The notes under the pieces were generated by a model. It had not been told where the DNA came from and ran no database searches. It saw only the letters and a program-made list of their open reading frames with translations. DNA of 64,000 bases, from contig NZ_CP026952.1 of assembly GCF_003065605.1 (NCBI RefSeq), positions 992,001 to 1,056,000 on the forward strand, written 5' to 3'. The stretch is from Aeromicrobium chenweiae (GTDB lineage: Bacteria; Actinomycetota; Actinomycetes; Propionibacteriales; Nocardioidaceae). Positions 34,743 to 42,613 of the stretch are shown piece after piece. The position numbers and the translations under genes were made by a program. How positions within the stretch are numbered: the first letter of the stretch is position 1; each line of letters opens with the position of its first letter.

Positions 34743-35618
34743 TCAGCGAGAGGCGATCGCGTCGGCGAACGCGAGGATGCGCTTGGCGTCGCGGACGTGG
34801 AGCTCCTCGACCATGCGACCGTTGAACGTGACGACTCCCTGGCCGGCGGCCGTGGCCTCCTCGAACGTCGAGATCATGTCGCGGGCGTGCGCGATGTCGT
34901 CCTCGGAGGGGGCGAACGCGATGTTCGCGGGCTCGACCTGACCGGGGTGGATCAGCGTCTTGCCGTCGAAGCCCATCTCGCGGCCCTGACGCGCCTCGGC
35001 GTCGAACCCCTCGAGGTTCTTCACGTCGTTGAACACGCCGTCGATGATGACCTTGCCCGCGGCGCGGGCTGCGAGCAGCGACAGCGACAGGGCGGTCAGC
35101 ACGAGCGGGTTGCGACCCGGCACGTGCAGTCCGTACGTCTCGTTGACGACGTCGTTGGTGCCCATCACCACCACGGTGAGCCGGTCGTGGGCGGCACAGA
35201 TCTCCTCGGCGTGCAGGAGCGCGACGGGCGTCTCGATCATCGCCCACAGCTTGGTCTTCTCCGGGGCGCCGGCCCGCTCGAGCGCGGCGACGAGCTCGAC
35301 GACCTCGTGCGCGGAGTTGACCTTGGGCACCAGCACCGCATCCGGTCCGGCGGCGGCCGCGGCGGCGATGTCGGCGTCGTGCCACTCGGTGCCGATGCCG
35401 TTGACGCGGATCGCGAGCTCGCGGTGGCCGTAGTCACCGGACTGCACCGCGGCGCAGACCCGTTCGCGGGCCTCCACCTTGGCGTCGGGGGAGACGGCGT
35501 CCTCGAGGTCGAGGATCAACGCGTCGGCGTCGATGCCCTTGGCCTTCTCGAGCGCGCGCTCGTTGGCGCCGGGCATGTAGAGGACGGAACGGCGGGGACG
35601 AAGGGTCGTGCTGGTCAT
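34743..35618 (-). CDS. HpcH/HpaI aldolase/citrate-lyase-beta family CoA-ester lyase
   Basis: 291 residues with ATG at 35618 (MTSTTLRPRRSVLYMPGAN). Family segments: LYMPGANERALEKAKGIDAD, LILDLEDAVSPDAKVEARE, REL-AIRVNGIGTEW, VLVPKVNSA with the PEP-type Lys strand, WAMIETP and GTNDVV, and a final GFDGKTLIHPGQV. CitE-like proteins cleave or condense short acyl-CoAs such as malyl-CoA or methylmalyl-CoA, or act as thioesterases. It lies 11 bases downstream of a second, malyl-CoA-lyase-type gene on the same strand, so both probably act on related CoA esters. Confidence 0.88.
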   Translation of the reverse strand: MTSTTLRPRRSVLYMPGANERALEKAKGIDADALILDLEDAVSPDAKVEARERVCAAVQSGDYGHRELAIRVNGIGTEWHDADIAAAAAAGPDAVLVPKVNSAHEVVELVAALERAGAPEKTKLWAMIETPVALLHAEEICAAHDRLTVVVMGTNDVVNETYGLHVPGRNPLVLTALSLSLLAARAAGKVIIDGVFNDVKNLEGFDAEARQGREMGFDGKTLIHPGQVEPANIAFAPSEDDIAHARDMISTFEEATAAGQGVVTFNGRMVEELHVRDAKRILAFADAIASR

Positions 35619-35629
35619 GTCCGGTCTCC

Positions 35630-36679
35630 TCAGAGGTCGTAGGCGGCGGCGAGCTCGGGATCGCGCTCGGCGAGGGCCTTGGCGAGGTCGAGCATGACCA
35701 GGCACTGCTTGCAGGACGCGTCGTCCTCCATCTTGCCGTTGATCATGACCGCGCCGGAGCCGTCACCCATCGCCTCGACGACCTCCTTGGCGTGCGCCAC
35801 GTCGGCCGGGTCGGGGGAGAAGACCCGCTTGGCGATGTCGATCTGCACGGGGTGCAGGCTCCAGGCGCCGACGCACCCGAGGAGGAACGCGTTGCGGAAC
35901 TGGTCCTCGCACGCGACGACGTCCTTGATGTCGCCGAACGGTCCGTAGAACGGGAGCACGTCGTTGGCGGCGCACGCGTCGACCATGCGCGCGATCGTGT
36001 AGTGCCAAAGATCCTGCTGGTAGGTCGCGCGGCCCTCGGTGAGGTCCTCGCCCGTGGGGTCCTGGCGCACGAGGTAGCCGGGGTGGCCGCCACCGACGCG
36101 GGTCGTCTTCATGCGCCGGCTCGCGGCCAGATCGGCCGGGCCGAGGGAGATGCCCTGCATGCGGGGGCTCGCCGCGGCGATCTCCTCGACGTTCGTCATG
36201 CCTTCGGCGGTCTCGAGGATCGCGTGGACGAGGATCGGGCGGGTGAGGCCGGCGCGTGCCTCGAGCTGGGCGAGGAGCCGATCGACGTAGTGGATGTCCT
36301 GGGCGCCCTCGACCTTGGGCACCATGACGACGTCGAGCTTGTCGCCGATCTCGGTGACGAGGGTGATCAGGTCGTCCAGCGCCCAGGGGGAGTCGAGGCT
36401 GTTGATGCGCGTCCAGAGCTGCGTCGGCCCGAAGTCGGTCTGCTTGGCGATGTCGACCAGGCCCTGACGTGCGGCCTCCTTGTTCTCGGTCTTGATCGCG
36501 TCCTCGAGGTTGCCCAGGATGATGTCGACCTTCGGCGCGATGTCCGGCACCTTCGCGGCCATCTTGGGGTTGCTCGGGTCGAAGAAGTGGATCATCCGGC
36601 TCGGTCGGAACGGGATGTCGGCGACCGGCGTCGGCGCACCGACGGCGAGAGGGCGGAGGAAGGCTCGGGGATTGCGCAC
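35630..36679 (-). CDS. Malyl-CoA/beta-methylmalyl-CoA lyase family protein
   Basis: 349 residues from GTG 36679, chosen because AAGAGAAG lies at good distance; a GTG three codons upstream (36688) is too close to it. Features shared with bacterial Mcl1: [73 protein letters not shown] and [20 protein letters not shown], with [13 protein letters not shown] near the end. Such enzymes split malyl-CoA or methylmalyl-CoA into glyoxylate and acetyl- or propionyl-CoA in the ethylmalonyl-CoA and related routes. Other genes of that route are not in the window. Confidence 0.87.
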   Translation of the reverse strand: MRNPRAFLRPLAVGAPTPVADIPFRPSRMIHFFDPSNPKMAAKVPDIAPKVDIILGNLEDAIKTENKEAARQGLVDIAKQTDFGPTQLWTRINSLDSPWALDDLITLVTEIGDKLDVVMVPKVEGAQDIHYVDRLLAQLEARAGLTRPILVHAILETAEGMTNVEEIAAASPRMQGISLGPADLAASRRMKTTRVGGGHPGYLVRQDPTGEDLTEGRATYQQDLWHYTIARMVDACAANDVLPFYGPFGDIKDVVACEDQFRNAFLLGCVGAWSLHPVQIDIAKRVFSPDPADVAHAKEVVEAMGDGSGAVMINGKMEDDASCKQCLVMLDLAKALAERDPELAAAYDL

Positions 36680-36811
36680 GCGGCTCACTTCTCTTGATGG
36701 ACAGAGTCTGCGGGGGACAAAACTATCGGTCAGTATGTCCGCCGCCATTCGGCCGCGGATAGGGCGGGGGTCACACCCAGCGGACGTGCCGGTGGGCCGC
36801 CGGACCCGTGG

Positions 36812-38050
36812 TCAGGCGGCTCGGCGGTAGCCGGTTCGTCGTCGACGGCGGATCGGTCGCTGGTACCGGTCGGTGAACACGAACCCGTCCACGGCGTTGC
36901 CGGCGATGTGCAGCAGGCCCCGATGGACCAAGTGATGGCACCTGACGCACAACCCGACCAGCTGGTCGAGATCGGTTGAGCCGCCCAGTGACCACCAGAC
37001 ACTGTGGTGGACTTCCAGGTGGGTGTGGTTGCAGCCCGGCGCGGCGCAGATGCCCTTCTGCCGGGCCAGGACCGCCTTGCGCTGCTTGAGGTTCGGTTCG
37101 TACTTGGTCCGCCCGACGTTCAGGACCTGGTCCTGGTCACGGACGAAGCCGGTGATCCCGGACATGCAGAACAGGAACATCAACAAGTGGGGGCCGATCG
37201 CACCGTGACCCGCGAGGGTGGCCGGCTCCGTCACAGGCATCGGGTCGGGGATGAAGTTGGGCTGTTCAGTCTCCTGCCGGACCCGCTCTGCGGCCGCTTC
37301 GACGGTCTCGGCGTCCACGAACACCGACATGTGCGGGCGCACACCCTTGTCGGATGGCAGCCCGTTTCCGAGGATCGAGGAGAGCAGGTCGTCCAGGCCC
37401 TGCACCCGTCGCTGCGCACCGGTGCGGGTGTCCTCGGCATCGTGGGGTGCGGAGACGGAGTCCAGCACCTTCTTCAGCTTGAGCCCGGTCAGGGCGTTCA
37501 GGAACCCGCTGATGTGCCAGCCCTCGGGCAGGGCGTCGACGGCGAAGTCCTCCTTCTCCATCCCACCCCTCCACGCGTCGTCCAGATCCTCGGGATGCGT
37601 GCGGTCCTTGAGTCGCTTCACCGTGTCGAACAGCTCGTCCGGGTCGCGCTCACAGGCGATCGTCACCAGCGCTTCCTCGTACTCCCGCATGGGATCGAGC
37701 CCCACGTGGGCGAGTCCGTAGACGAACACCTGCACGTGCGCGGCACTGATCTGCCCGGTGGTCGCGGCCTCAGCCACCAAAGGCAGGTCACGCAGTGCGT
37801 TCACGTTGCGCACCAGCCGCGTCGCCTGGCCCGCGTTGAGCCGCAGCTGGTTGCGCACCCACGTGTTCAGCGTCGAGGCGCCGTCGAGCTCGAACTCCCG
37901 TGCGGCCTGCAGCTCGGCCAGCAGCACCGCCTTCGCCGCGTCCAACGCGTCCTGAGCGGCCTGCACCGCGTGGAGCTTCTCACGGGTGTCACCCGACGAG
38001 AGCGTCTGCGCGGCGGTGCGCATCGCGTCGATCGTGGGCTCCGGGTTCAT
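36812..38050 (-). CDS. DUF222-HNH endonuclease family protein (13E12-like)
   Basis: 412 residues from ATG 38050. The N-terminal DUF222 domain (about 1-290) includes LNTWVRNQLRLNAGQATRLV and GQISAAHVQVFVYGLAHV. The C-terminal HNH nuclease domain (about 330-395) reads KGICAAPGCNHTHLEVHHSV, then GGSTDLDQLVGLCVRCHHLVH, with the His and Cys needed for metal binding. These are the 13E12 repeat family of actinobacteria, several M. tuberculosis members of which belong to the LexA regulon. A near-consensus LexA box lies 13 bases upstream. Confidence 0.9.
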   Translation of the reverse strand: MNPEPTIDAMRTAAQTLSSGDTREKLHAVQAAQDALDAAKAVLLAELQAAREFELDGASTLNTWVRNQLRLNAGQATRLVRNVNALRDLPLVAEAATTGQISAAHVQVFVYGLAHVGLDPMREYEEALVTIACERDPDELFDTVKRLKDRTHPEDLDDAWRGGMEKEDFAVDALPEGWHISGFLNALTGLKLKKVLDSVSAPHDAEDTRTGAQRRVQGLDDLLSSILGNGLPSDKGVRPHMSVFVDAETVEAAAERVRQETEQPNFIPDPMPVTEPATLAGHGAIGPHLLMFLFCMSGITGFVRDQDQVLNVGRTKYEPNLKQRKAVLARQKGICAAPGCNHTHLEVHHSVWWSLGGSTDLDQLVGLCVRCHHLVHRGLLHIAGNAVDGFVFTDRYQRPIRRRRRTGYRRAA

Positions 38051-38063
38051 GCCTTCAGACTAC

Positions 38064-38079
38064 TCGAATGTGTGTTCGA
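38064..38079 (-). promoter_or_regulatory. LexA (SOS) box upstream of DUF222-HNH gene
   Basis: TCGAATGTGTGTTCGA matches the actinobacterial SOS box TCGAAC-N4-GTTCGA at 11 of its 12 fixed positions. It lies 14 bases before the ATG of the minus-strand HNH gene, a position suited to repression by LexA. Consensus from general knowledge of Mycobacterium and Bacillus-type LexA. Confidence 0.75.
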
Positions 38080-38107
38080 TCACAAGACCTTGTGAACACT
38101 CTTTCAC

Positions 38108-38127
38108 TGATATAACAGGAAATATCA
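38108..38127. promoter_or_regulatory. Inverted repeat upstream of kdpF
   Basis: TGATAT (38108-38113) and ATATCA (38122-38127) are perfect 6-bp arms with an 8-base spacer, in an unusually A/T-rich patch. A second dyad, GTGAA-N6-TTCAC, lies at 38092-38107. Both are between the divergent HNH and kdp genes and could hold the kdp promoter or a KdpE site. Confidence 0.4.
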
Positions 38128-38258
38128 CGTGTCTGACCGTCGTGCAACGATGGGCTCACGAGCACCGTGCCGGCAGCCCGCGTCAAGATCGCGTCAAGGG
38201 CCGCTAGCGCTGCGTCAAGGCGGGCCGATCTCGGCGTCACGGGGTGTTGGCTCCTGAC

Positions 38259-38348
38259 ATGACCTTCGAATCCGTGGCCGCCATCGTCTTCGTGACCGGC
38301 CTCCTCGTGTACCTCGTCGCCGCGCTCCTGCGACCCGAGAGGTTCTGA
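38259..38348 (+). CDS. kdpF: K+-transporting ATPase small subunit KdpF
   Basis: 29 residues (MTFESVAAIVFVTGLLVYLV, then AALLRPERF), one membrane helix with the LLVYLVAALLRPE pattern of KdpF, which stabilises the KdpFABC complex in the membrane. It is too small for routine gene callers. It begins the kdp operon, with 6 bases to kdpA. Confidence 0.92.
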   Translation: MTFESVAAIVFVTGLLVYLVAALLRPERF

Positions 38349-38354
38349 GCGCCG

Positions 38355-40013
38355 ATGAACGACACCATCTCCGGCCTGCTCACCATCACTGTCCTCATCC
38401 TGCTGCTGGCCGCCGTCCACGTCCCGCTGGGCGACTACATGGCGCGGGTCTTCACCTCGCCGTCCCACTGGCGCGTCGAGAAGCGCCTCTACCGCCTCGT
38501 GGGGGTGAACCCCGACGCCGAGCAGAGCGCCCGGTCGTACGCGCTCAGCGTGCTGGGGTTCTCGCTCGTGGGCATCGTCTCGCTGTTCACGATCCTCGTG
38601 GGCCAGAGCGCCCTGCCGTACGACCGGGGACTTCCCGGGATGCCGGCGGACATGGCGCTCAACACGGCCGTCTCGTTCGTGACCAACACCAACTGGCAGT
38701 CGTACGCCGGTGAGTCCACGCTCGGTCTCGCCGCCCAGGCCGGCGGGCTCGCGGTGCAGAACTTCGTGTCCGCCGCGGTGGGCCTGGCGGTCGCGATCGC
38801 CGTGATCCGCGGCTTCGTCCGCACCCGCAGCGACTGGCTCGGCAACTTCTGGGTCGATCTGGTCCGCGGCACGGTGCGCATTCTGCTGCCCATCGCGTTC
38901 GTCGGGGCCGTCCTGCTCGTGGGCCAGGGCGTGGTCCAGGACTTCGCCGACCACACCGTCCGGACCCTGGCCGGGGGGTCGCAGACGATCCCGGGCGGTC
39001 CGGTCGCGAGCCAGGAGGCGATCAAGGAGCTCGGCACCAACGGCGGCGGCTTCTTCAACGCCAACTCGGCGCACCCGTTCGAGAACCCGACCCCACTGGC
39101 CAACCTGCTGCAGCTGTTCCTGATCCTCGTCATCCCCGTCAGCCTCACCCGCACGTTCGGGACGATGATCGGTCACCGCCGCCAGGGGCTCGCCGTGCTC
39201 GGCGCCATGACGGTGATGCTGGGTGCCGCCCTCGCGGTCGCCACGTGGGCCGAGGTCGGCGGGCACTCCCAGGCCGCGCAGCTCGCCGGCGGGGCGATGG
39301 AGGGCAAGGAGGCGCGCTTCGGCACCTGGGCGTCCTCGCTGTTCGCCGTCGTCACGACCGGGACGTCGACCGGGGCCGTCAACTCCGCGCACGACTCCAT
39401 GACCCCCGTCGGGGGCGGCGTGACGATGCTCAACATGATGCTCGGCGAGGTGTCTCCCGGCGGCGTCGGGGCGGGGCTGTACGGCATCCTCGTCATGGCG
39501 ATCCTCGCGGTGTTCGTCGCGGGTCTCATGGTCGGCCGGACGCCCGAGCTCTTGGGCAAGAAGATCGGCACCCGCGAGATGACGTTCGTCGCCCTCTACA
39601 CGCTCAGCGTCCCAGCGATCGTGCTCGTCGGCGTCGGGACGGCGATCGCCCTGCCCGGCACGCCGGACGTCATGGGCAATCCGGGAGGCCACGGCTTCAG
39701 CGAGGTCGTGTACGCGTTCACGTCCGCCGCCAACAACAACGGCAGCGCGTTCGGCGGCATCACCGTGACGTCCACGTTCTTCCAGATCGCGCTGGCCCTC
39801 GCGATGCTGCTCGGCCGGTTCGTCCCGATCGTGCTCGTCCTGGCCCTGGCCGGGTCGCTCGCGAAGCAGGGTCGGGTGCCGGTCACCGCCGGCACCCTGC
39901 CCACCCACACCCCCTTGTTCGCCGGTCTGCTCGTCGGCGTGATCCTCCTGGTCACGGGCCTGACGTTCTTCCCGGCACTCGCCCTCGGACCCCTCGCGGA
40001 GGCTCTCGCATGA
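38355..40013 (+). CDS. kdpA: K+-transporting ATPase subunit A
   Basis: 552 residues from ATG 38355. The ten-helix channel-like subunit carries the four selectivity-filter loops: [50 protein letters not shown] and [10 protein letters not shown]. KdpA binds and conducts K+ for the P-type pump. The stop overlaps the kdpB start as ATGA. Confidence 0.97.
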   Translation: MNDTISGLLTITVLILLLAAVHVPLGDYMARVFTSPSHWRVEKRLYRLVGVNPDAEQSARSYALSVLGFSLVGIVSLFTILVGQSALPYDRGLPGMPADMALNTAVSFVTNTNWQSYAGESTLGLAAQAGGLAVQNFVSAAVGLAVAIAVIRGFVRTRSDWLGNFWVDLVRGTVRILLPIAFVGAVLLVGQGVVQDFADHTVRTLAGGSQTIPGGPVASQEAIKELGTNGGGFFNANSAHPFENPTPLANLLQLFLILVIPVSLTRTFGTMIGHRRQGLAVLGAMTVMLGAALAVATWAEVGGHSQAAQLAGGAMEGKEARFGTWASSLFAVVTTGTSTGAVNSAHDSMTPVGGGVTMLNMMLGEVSPGGVGAGLYGILVMAILAVFVAGLMVGRTPELLGKKIGTREMTFVALYTLSVPAIVLVGVGTAIALPGTPDVMGNPGGHGFSEVVYAFTSAANNNGSAFGGITVTSTFFQIALALAMLLGRFVPIVLVLALAGSLAKQGRVPVTAGTLPTHTPLFAGLLVGVILLVTGLTFFPALALGPLAEALA

Positions 40014-42007
40014 CCCCGAACGTTCTCGTCGCCCAGCTCCCGGCGGCGCTCCTCAAGCTCGACCCCCGCCACCTCTGGCGCAGCCCGGTGATGTTCATCG
40101 TCTGGATCGGGTCGCTCGTCACCACCGTGATCGCGATCGCGGACCCCAGCGTCTTCGCCTGGGTCGTCACGATCTGGCTGTGGCTGACGGTCGTCTTCGG
40201 CAACCTGGCCGAGGCCGTCGCCGAAGGACGGGGCAAGGCGCAGGCCGCCTCGCTCCGCGCCGCCCGCACCGACGTCTCGGCCCGTCGGGTCAGGCCCGAC
40301 GGGGGCGAGGAGACGGTCGCCGGCACGGAGCTGGCCATCGGTGATCTCGTGCGGGTCAGGGCCGGCGAGGTCATCCCGGGCGACGGCGACGTCGTCGAAG
40401 GGGTCGCGGCCGTCGACGAGTCGGCGATCACCGGCGAGTCCGCTCCCGTGATCCGGGAGGCCGGTGGCGACCGCTCGGCCGTCACCGGCGGCACGAAGGT
40501 GCTGTCGGACGAGGTCACGATCAAGATCACCTCCGCGCCGGGACAGACGTTCCTCGACCGGATGATCGCCCTCGTGGAGGGCGCGTCGAGACGCAAGACC
40601 CCGAACGAGGTGGCGTTGTCCATCCTGCTCGTCAGCCTGACGATCGTGTTCGTCCTCGCGGTGGCCACGCTGCAGCCGATGGCGGACTACGCGGGCGCCC
40701 CGCAGAGCACGCTGGTGCTCGTCGCCCTCCTGGTGTGCCTCATCCCGACGACGATCGGCGCGCTGCTCAGCGCGATCGGCATCGCGGGGATGGACCGCCT
40801 CGTACGTGTCAACGTGCTCGCGATGTCGGGGCGGGCCGTCGAGGCCGCCGGAGACGTCAGCACCTTGCTGCTCGACAAGACCGGCACCATCACCTACGGC
40901 AACCGGCGGGCGTCCCGGTTCGTCCCCGCGCCGGGGGTCAGCGCCGAGGAGATGCGGGACGCCTCCCGGCTCTCGAGCCTCGCGGACCGGACGCCGGAGG
41001 GCAGGTCGATCGTCGAGCTGGCCGTCGAGCAGGGCGCCGTGGAGGCGGACCTGCCGGCGGATGCGAGCTTCGTGGAGTTCACCGCCCAGACCCGGATGTC
41101 CGGCGTCGACCTCGCCGACGGCCGGGTCGTCCGCAAGGGCGCGGGAGCGTCCGTCGCGGCGTGGGCGGGTGGCGACCTGGGGCCGGACGTGCGGGCCTCG
41201 ATCGACGAGATCAGCGGATCGGGCGGGACACCGCTCGTGGTGGCGGAGGCCCGCGACGGGGTGACCCGGGTGCTGGGCGTCGTGCACCTCAAGGACGTCG
41301 TCAAGGAGGGAATGGTCGAGCGGTTCGCCCAGCTGCGTCGCATGGGCATCCGCACCGTGATGATCACCGGCGACAACCCGCGGACCGCCGCGGCGATCGC
41401 GGGGGAGGCGGGGGTCGACGACTTCCTCGCCGAGGCCACCCCGGAGGACAAGATGCAGCTCATCCGCAAGGAGCAGCAGGGCGGGCGCCTCGTCGCGATG
41501 ACCGGCGACGGCACGAACGACGCGCCGGCGCTCGCCGCGGCCGACGTCGGCGTCGCGATGAGCTCGGGCACGTCGGCGGCCAAGGAGGCCGGCAACATGG
41601 TCGACCTCGACTCCGACCCGACCAAGCTCATCGACATCGTGGGCATCGGCAAGCAGCTGCTCATCACCCGCGGCGCGCTGACCACGTTCTCGATCGCCAA
41701 CGACGTCGCGAAGTACTTCGCGATCATCCCGGCGATGTTCGTGGTGGCCTATCCGTCGCTCGACCGGTTGAACGTCATGCACCTGGCCACGCCGCAGTCC
41801 GCGATCGTCTCGGCGGTCATCTTCAACGCGCTCGTCATCGTGGCGCTCATCCCGCTGGCGCTGCGGGGCGTCGCCTACCGCGCCGCGTCCGCCGCGTCGG
41901 TGCTGCGCCGCAACATCCTCGTCTACGGCGTCGGCGGGCTGGTCGCACCGTTCGTCGGCATCAAGCTCATCGACCTCATCGTCTCCACCATCCCAGGAAT
42001 CGGGTAG
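40010..42007 (+). CDS. kdpB: K+-transporting ATPase ATP-binding subunit B
   Basis: 665 residues from ATG 40010. P-type ATPase motifs: actuator [11 protein letters not shown], phosphorylation Asp289 in [18 protein letters not shown] in the nucleotide domain, [14 protein letters not shown] and [20 protein letters not shown] hinge segments. It hydrolyses ATP to drive K+ uptake through KdpA. Overlaps kdpA by 4 bases and is followed 4 bases later by kdpC. Confidence 0.97.
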   Translation: MTPNVLVAQLPAALLKLDPRHLWRSPVMFIVWIGSLVTTVIAIADPSVFAWVVTIWLWLTVVFGNLAEAVAEGRGKAQAASLRAARTDVSARRVRPDGGEETVAGTELAIGDLVRVRAGEVIPGDGDVVEGVAAVDESAITGESAPVIREAGGDRSAVTGGTKVLSDEVTIKITSAPGQTFLDRMIALVEGASRRKTPNEVALSILLVSLTIVFVLAVATLQPMADYAGAPQSTLVLVALLVCLIPTTIGALLSAIGIAGMDRLVRVNVLAMSGRAVEAAGDVSTLLLDKTGTITYGNRRASRFVPAPGVSAEEMRDASRLSSLADRTPEGRSIVELAVEQGAVEADLPADASFVEFTAQTRMSGVDLADGRVVRKGAGASVAAWAGGDLGPDVRASIDEISGSGGTPLVVAEARDGVTRVLGVVHLKDVVKEGMVERFAQLRRMGIRTVMITGDNPRTAAAIAGEAGVDDFLAEATPEDKMQLIRKEQQGGRLVAMTGDGTNDAPALAAADVGVAMSSGTSAAKEAGNMVDLDSDPTKLIDIVGIGKQLLITRGALTTFSIANDVAKYFAIIPAMFVVAYPSLDRLNVMHLATPQSAIVSAVIFNALVIVALIPLALRGVAYRAASAASVLRRNILVYGVGGLVAPFVGIKLIDLIVSTIPGIG

Positions 42008-42011
42008 CACC

Positions 42012-42590
42012 ATGTCTGCAGACTTCTTCCGCCAGAGCCTCGTCGGCCTCAAGGTCATGCTCGTCATGACGCTGCTGCTGGGCGTCGTCTACCCGGCCGC
42101 CGTGTGGGGCGTGGGACAGATCGCCTGGAACGACCGCGCGAGTGGCCAGATCGTCTCCCGTGCGGGCCAGGACGTCGGCTCACGCATCATCGGACAGGAC
42201 TTCCCCGTGGACGGCGACGGCTGGTTCCACGGCCGGCCGTCGGCCGCGGGGTACGACGGCCTCGCGTCGGCGGCGTCCAACCTCGGCCCGTCCAACCCCG
42301 ACCTGCTCGAGACCATCCGGAAGCGTCAGGCCGAGATCGCCCGCGTCGAGGGGGTGGCGGTGTCCGCCGTCCCCGCCGACGCGGTCACGGCGTCCGCGTC
42401 CGGCCTCGACCCGCACATCTCCCCGGCGTACGCCGCCCTGCAGGTCGAGCGGGTGGCCCGCGAGCGCGGGCTGCCGGTGCAGAAGGTGCGGGCCCTCGTG
42501 GAGGGTGCGACGGACGGCCGCCAGCTCGGCTTCCTCGGCCGGCCGACGGTCAACGTGCTCGAGCTCAACCTCGCTCTCGCCCGCGAGTGA
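42012..42590 (+). CDS. kdpC: K+-transporting ATPase subunit C
   Basis: 192 residues from ATG 42012. One N-terminal helix (LVGLKVMLVMTLLLGVVYPA) is followed by the periplasm-facing domain with RIIGQDFPVDGDGWFHGRPS, SASGLDPHISPAYAALQVER and VNVLELNLAL, the standard KdpC pattern. It stabilises the complex and increases its affinity. kdpD starts 23 bases downstream. Confidence 0.96.
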   Translation: MSADFFRQSLVGLKVMLVMTLLLGVVYPAAVWGVGQIAWNDRASGQIVSRAGQDVGSRIIGQDFPVDGDGWFHGRPSAAGYDGLASAASNLGPSNPDLLETIRKRQAEIARVEGVAVSAVPADAVTASASGLDPHISPAYAALQVERVARERGLPVQKVRALVEGATDGRQLGFLGRPTVNVLELNLALARE

Positions 42591-42613
42591 GCCGGGGGGT
42601 GCACACTGGGGGC

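Noticed and set aside
36812-38050. DUF222-HNH gene as an intron or mobile element
   Set aside because: There are no flanking repeats, no group I/II intron structure and no target duplication, and the gene has host-like composition and its own LexA box.
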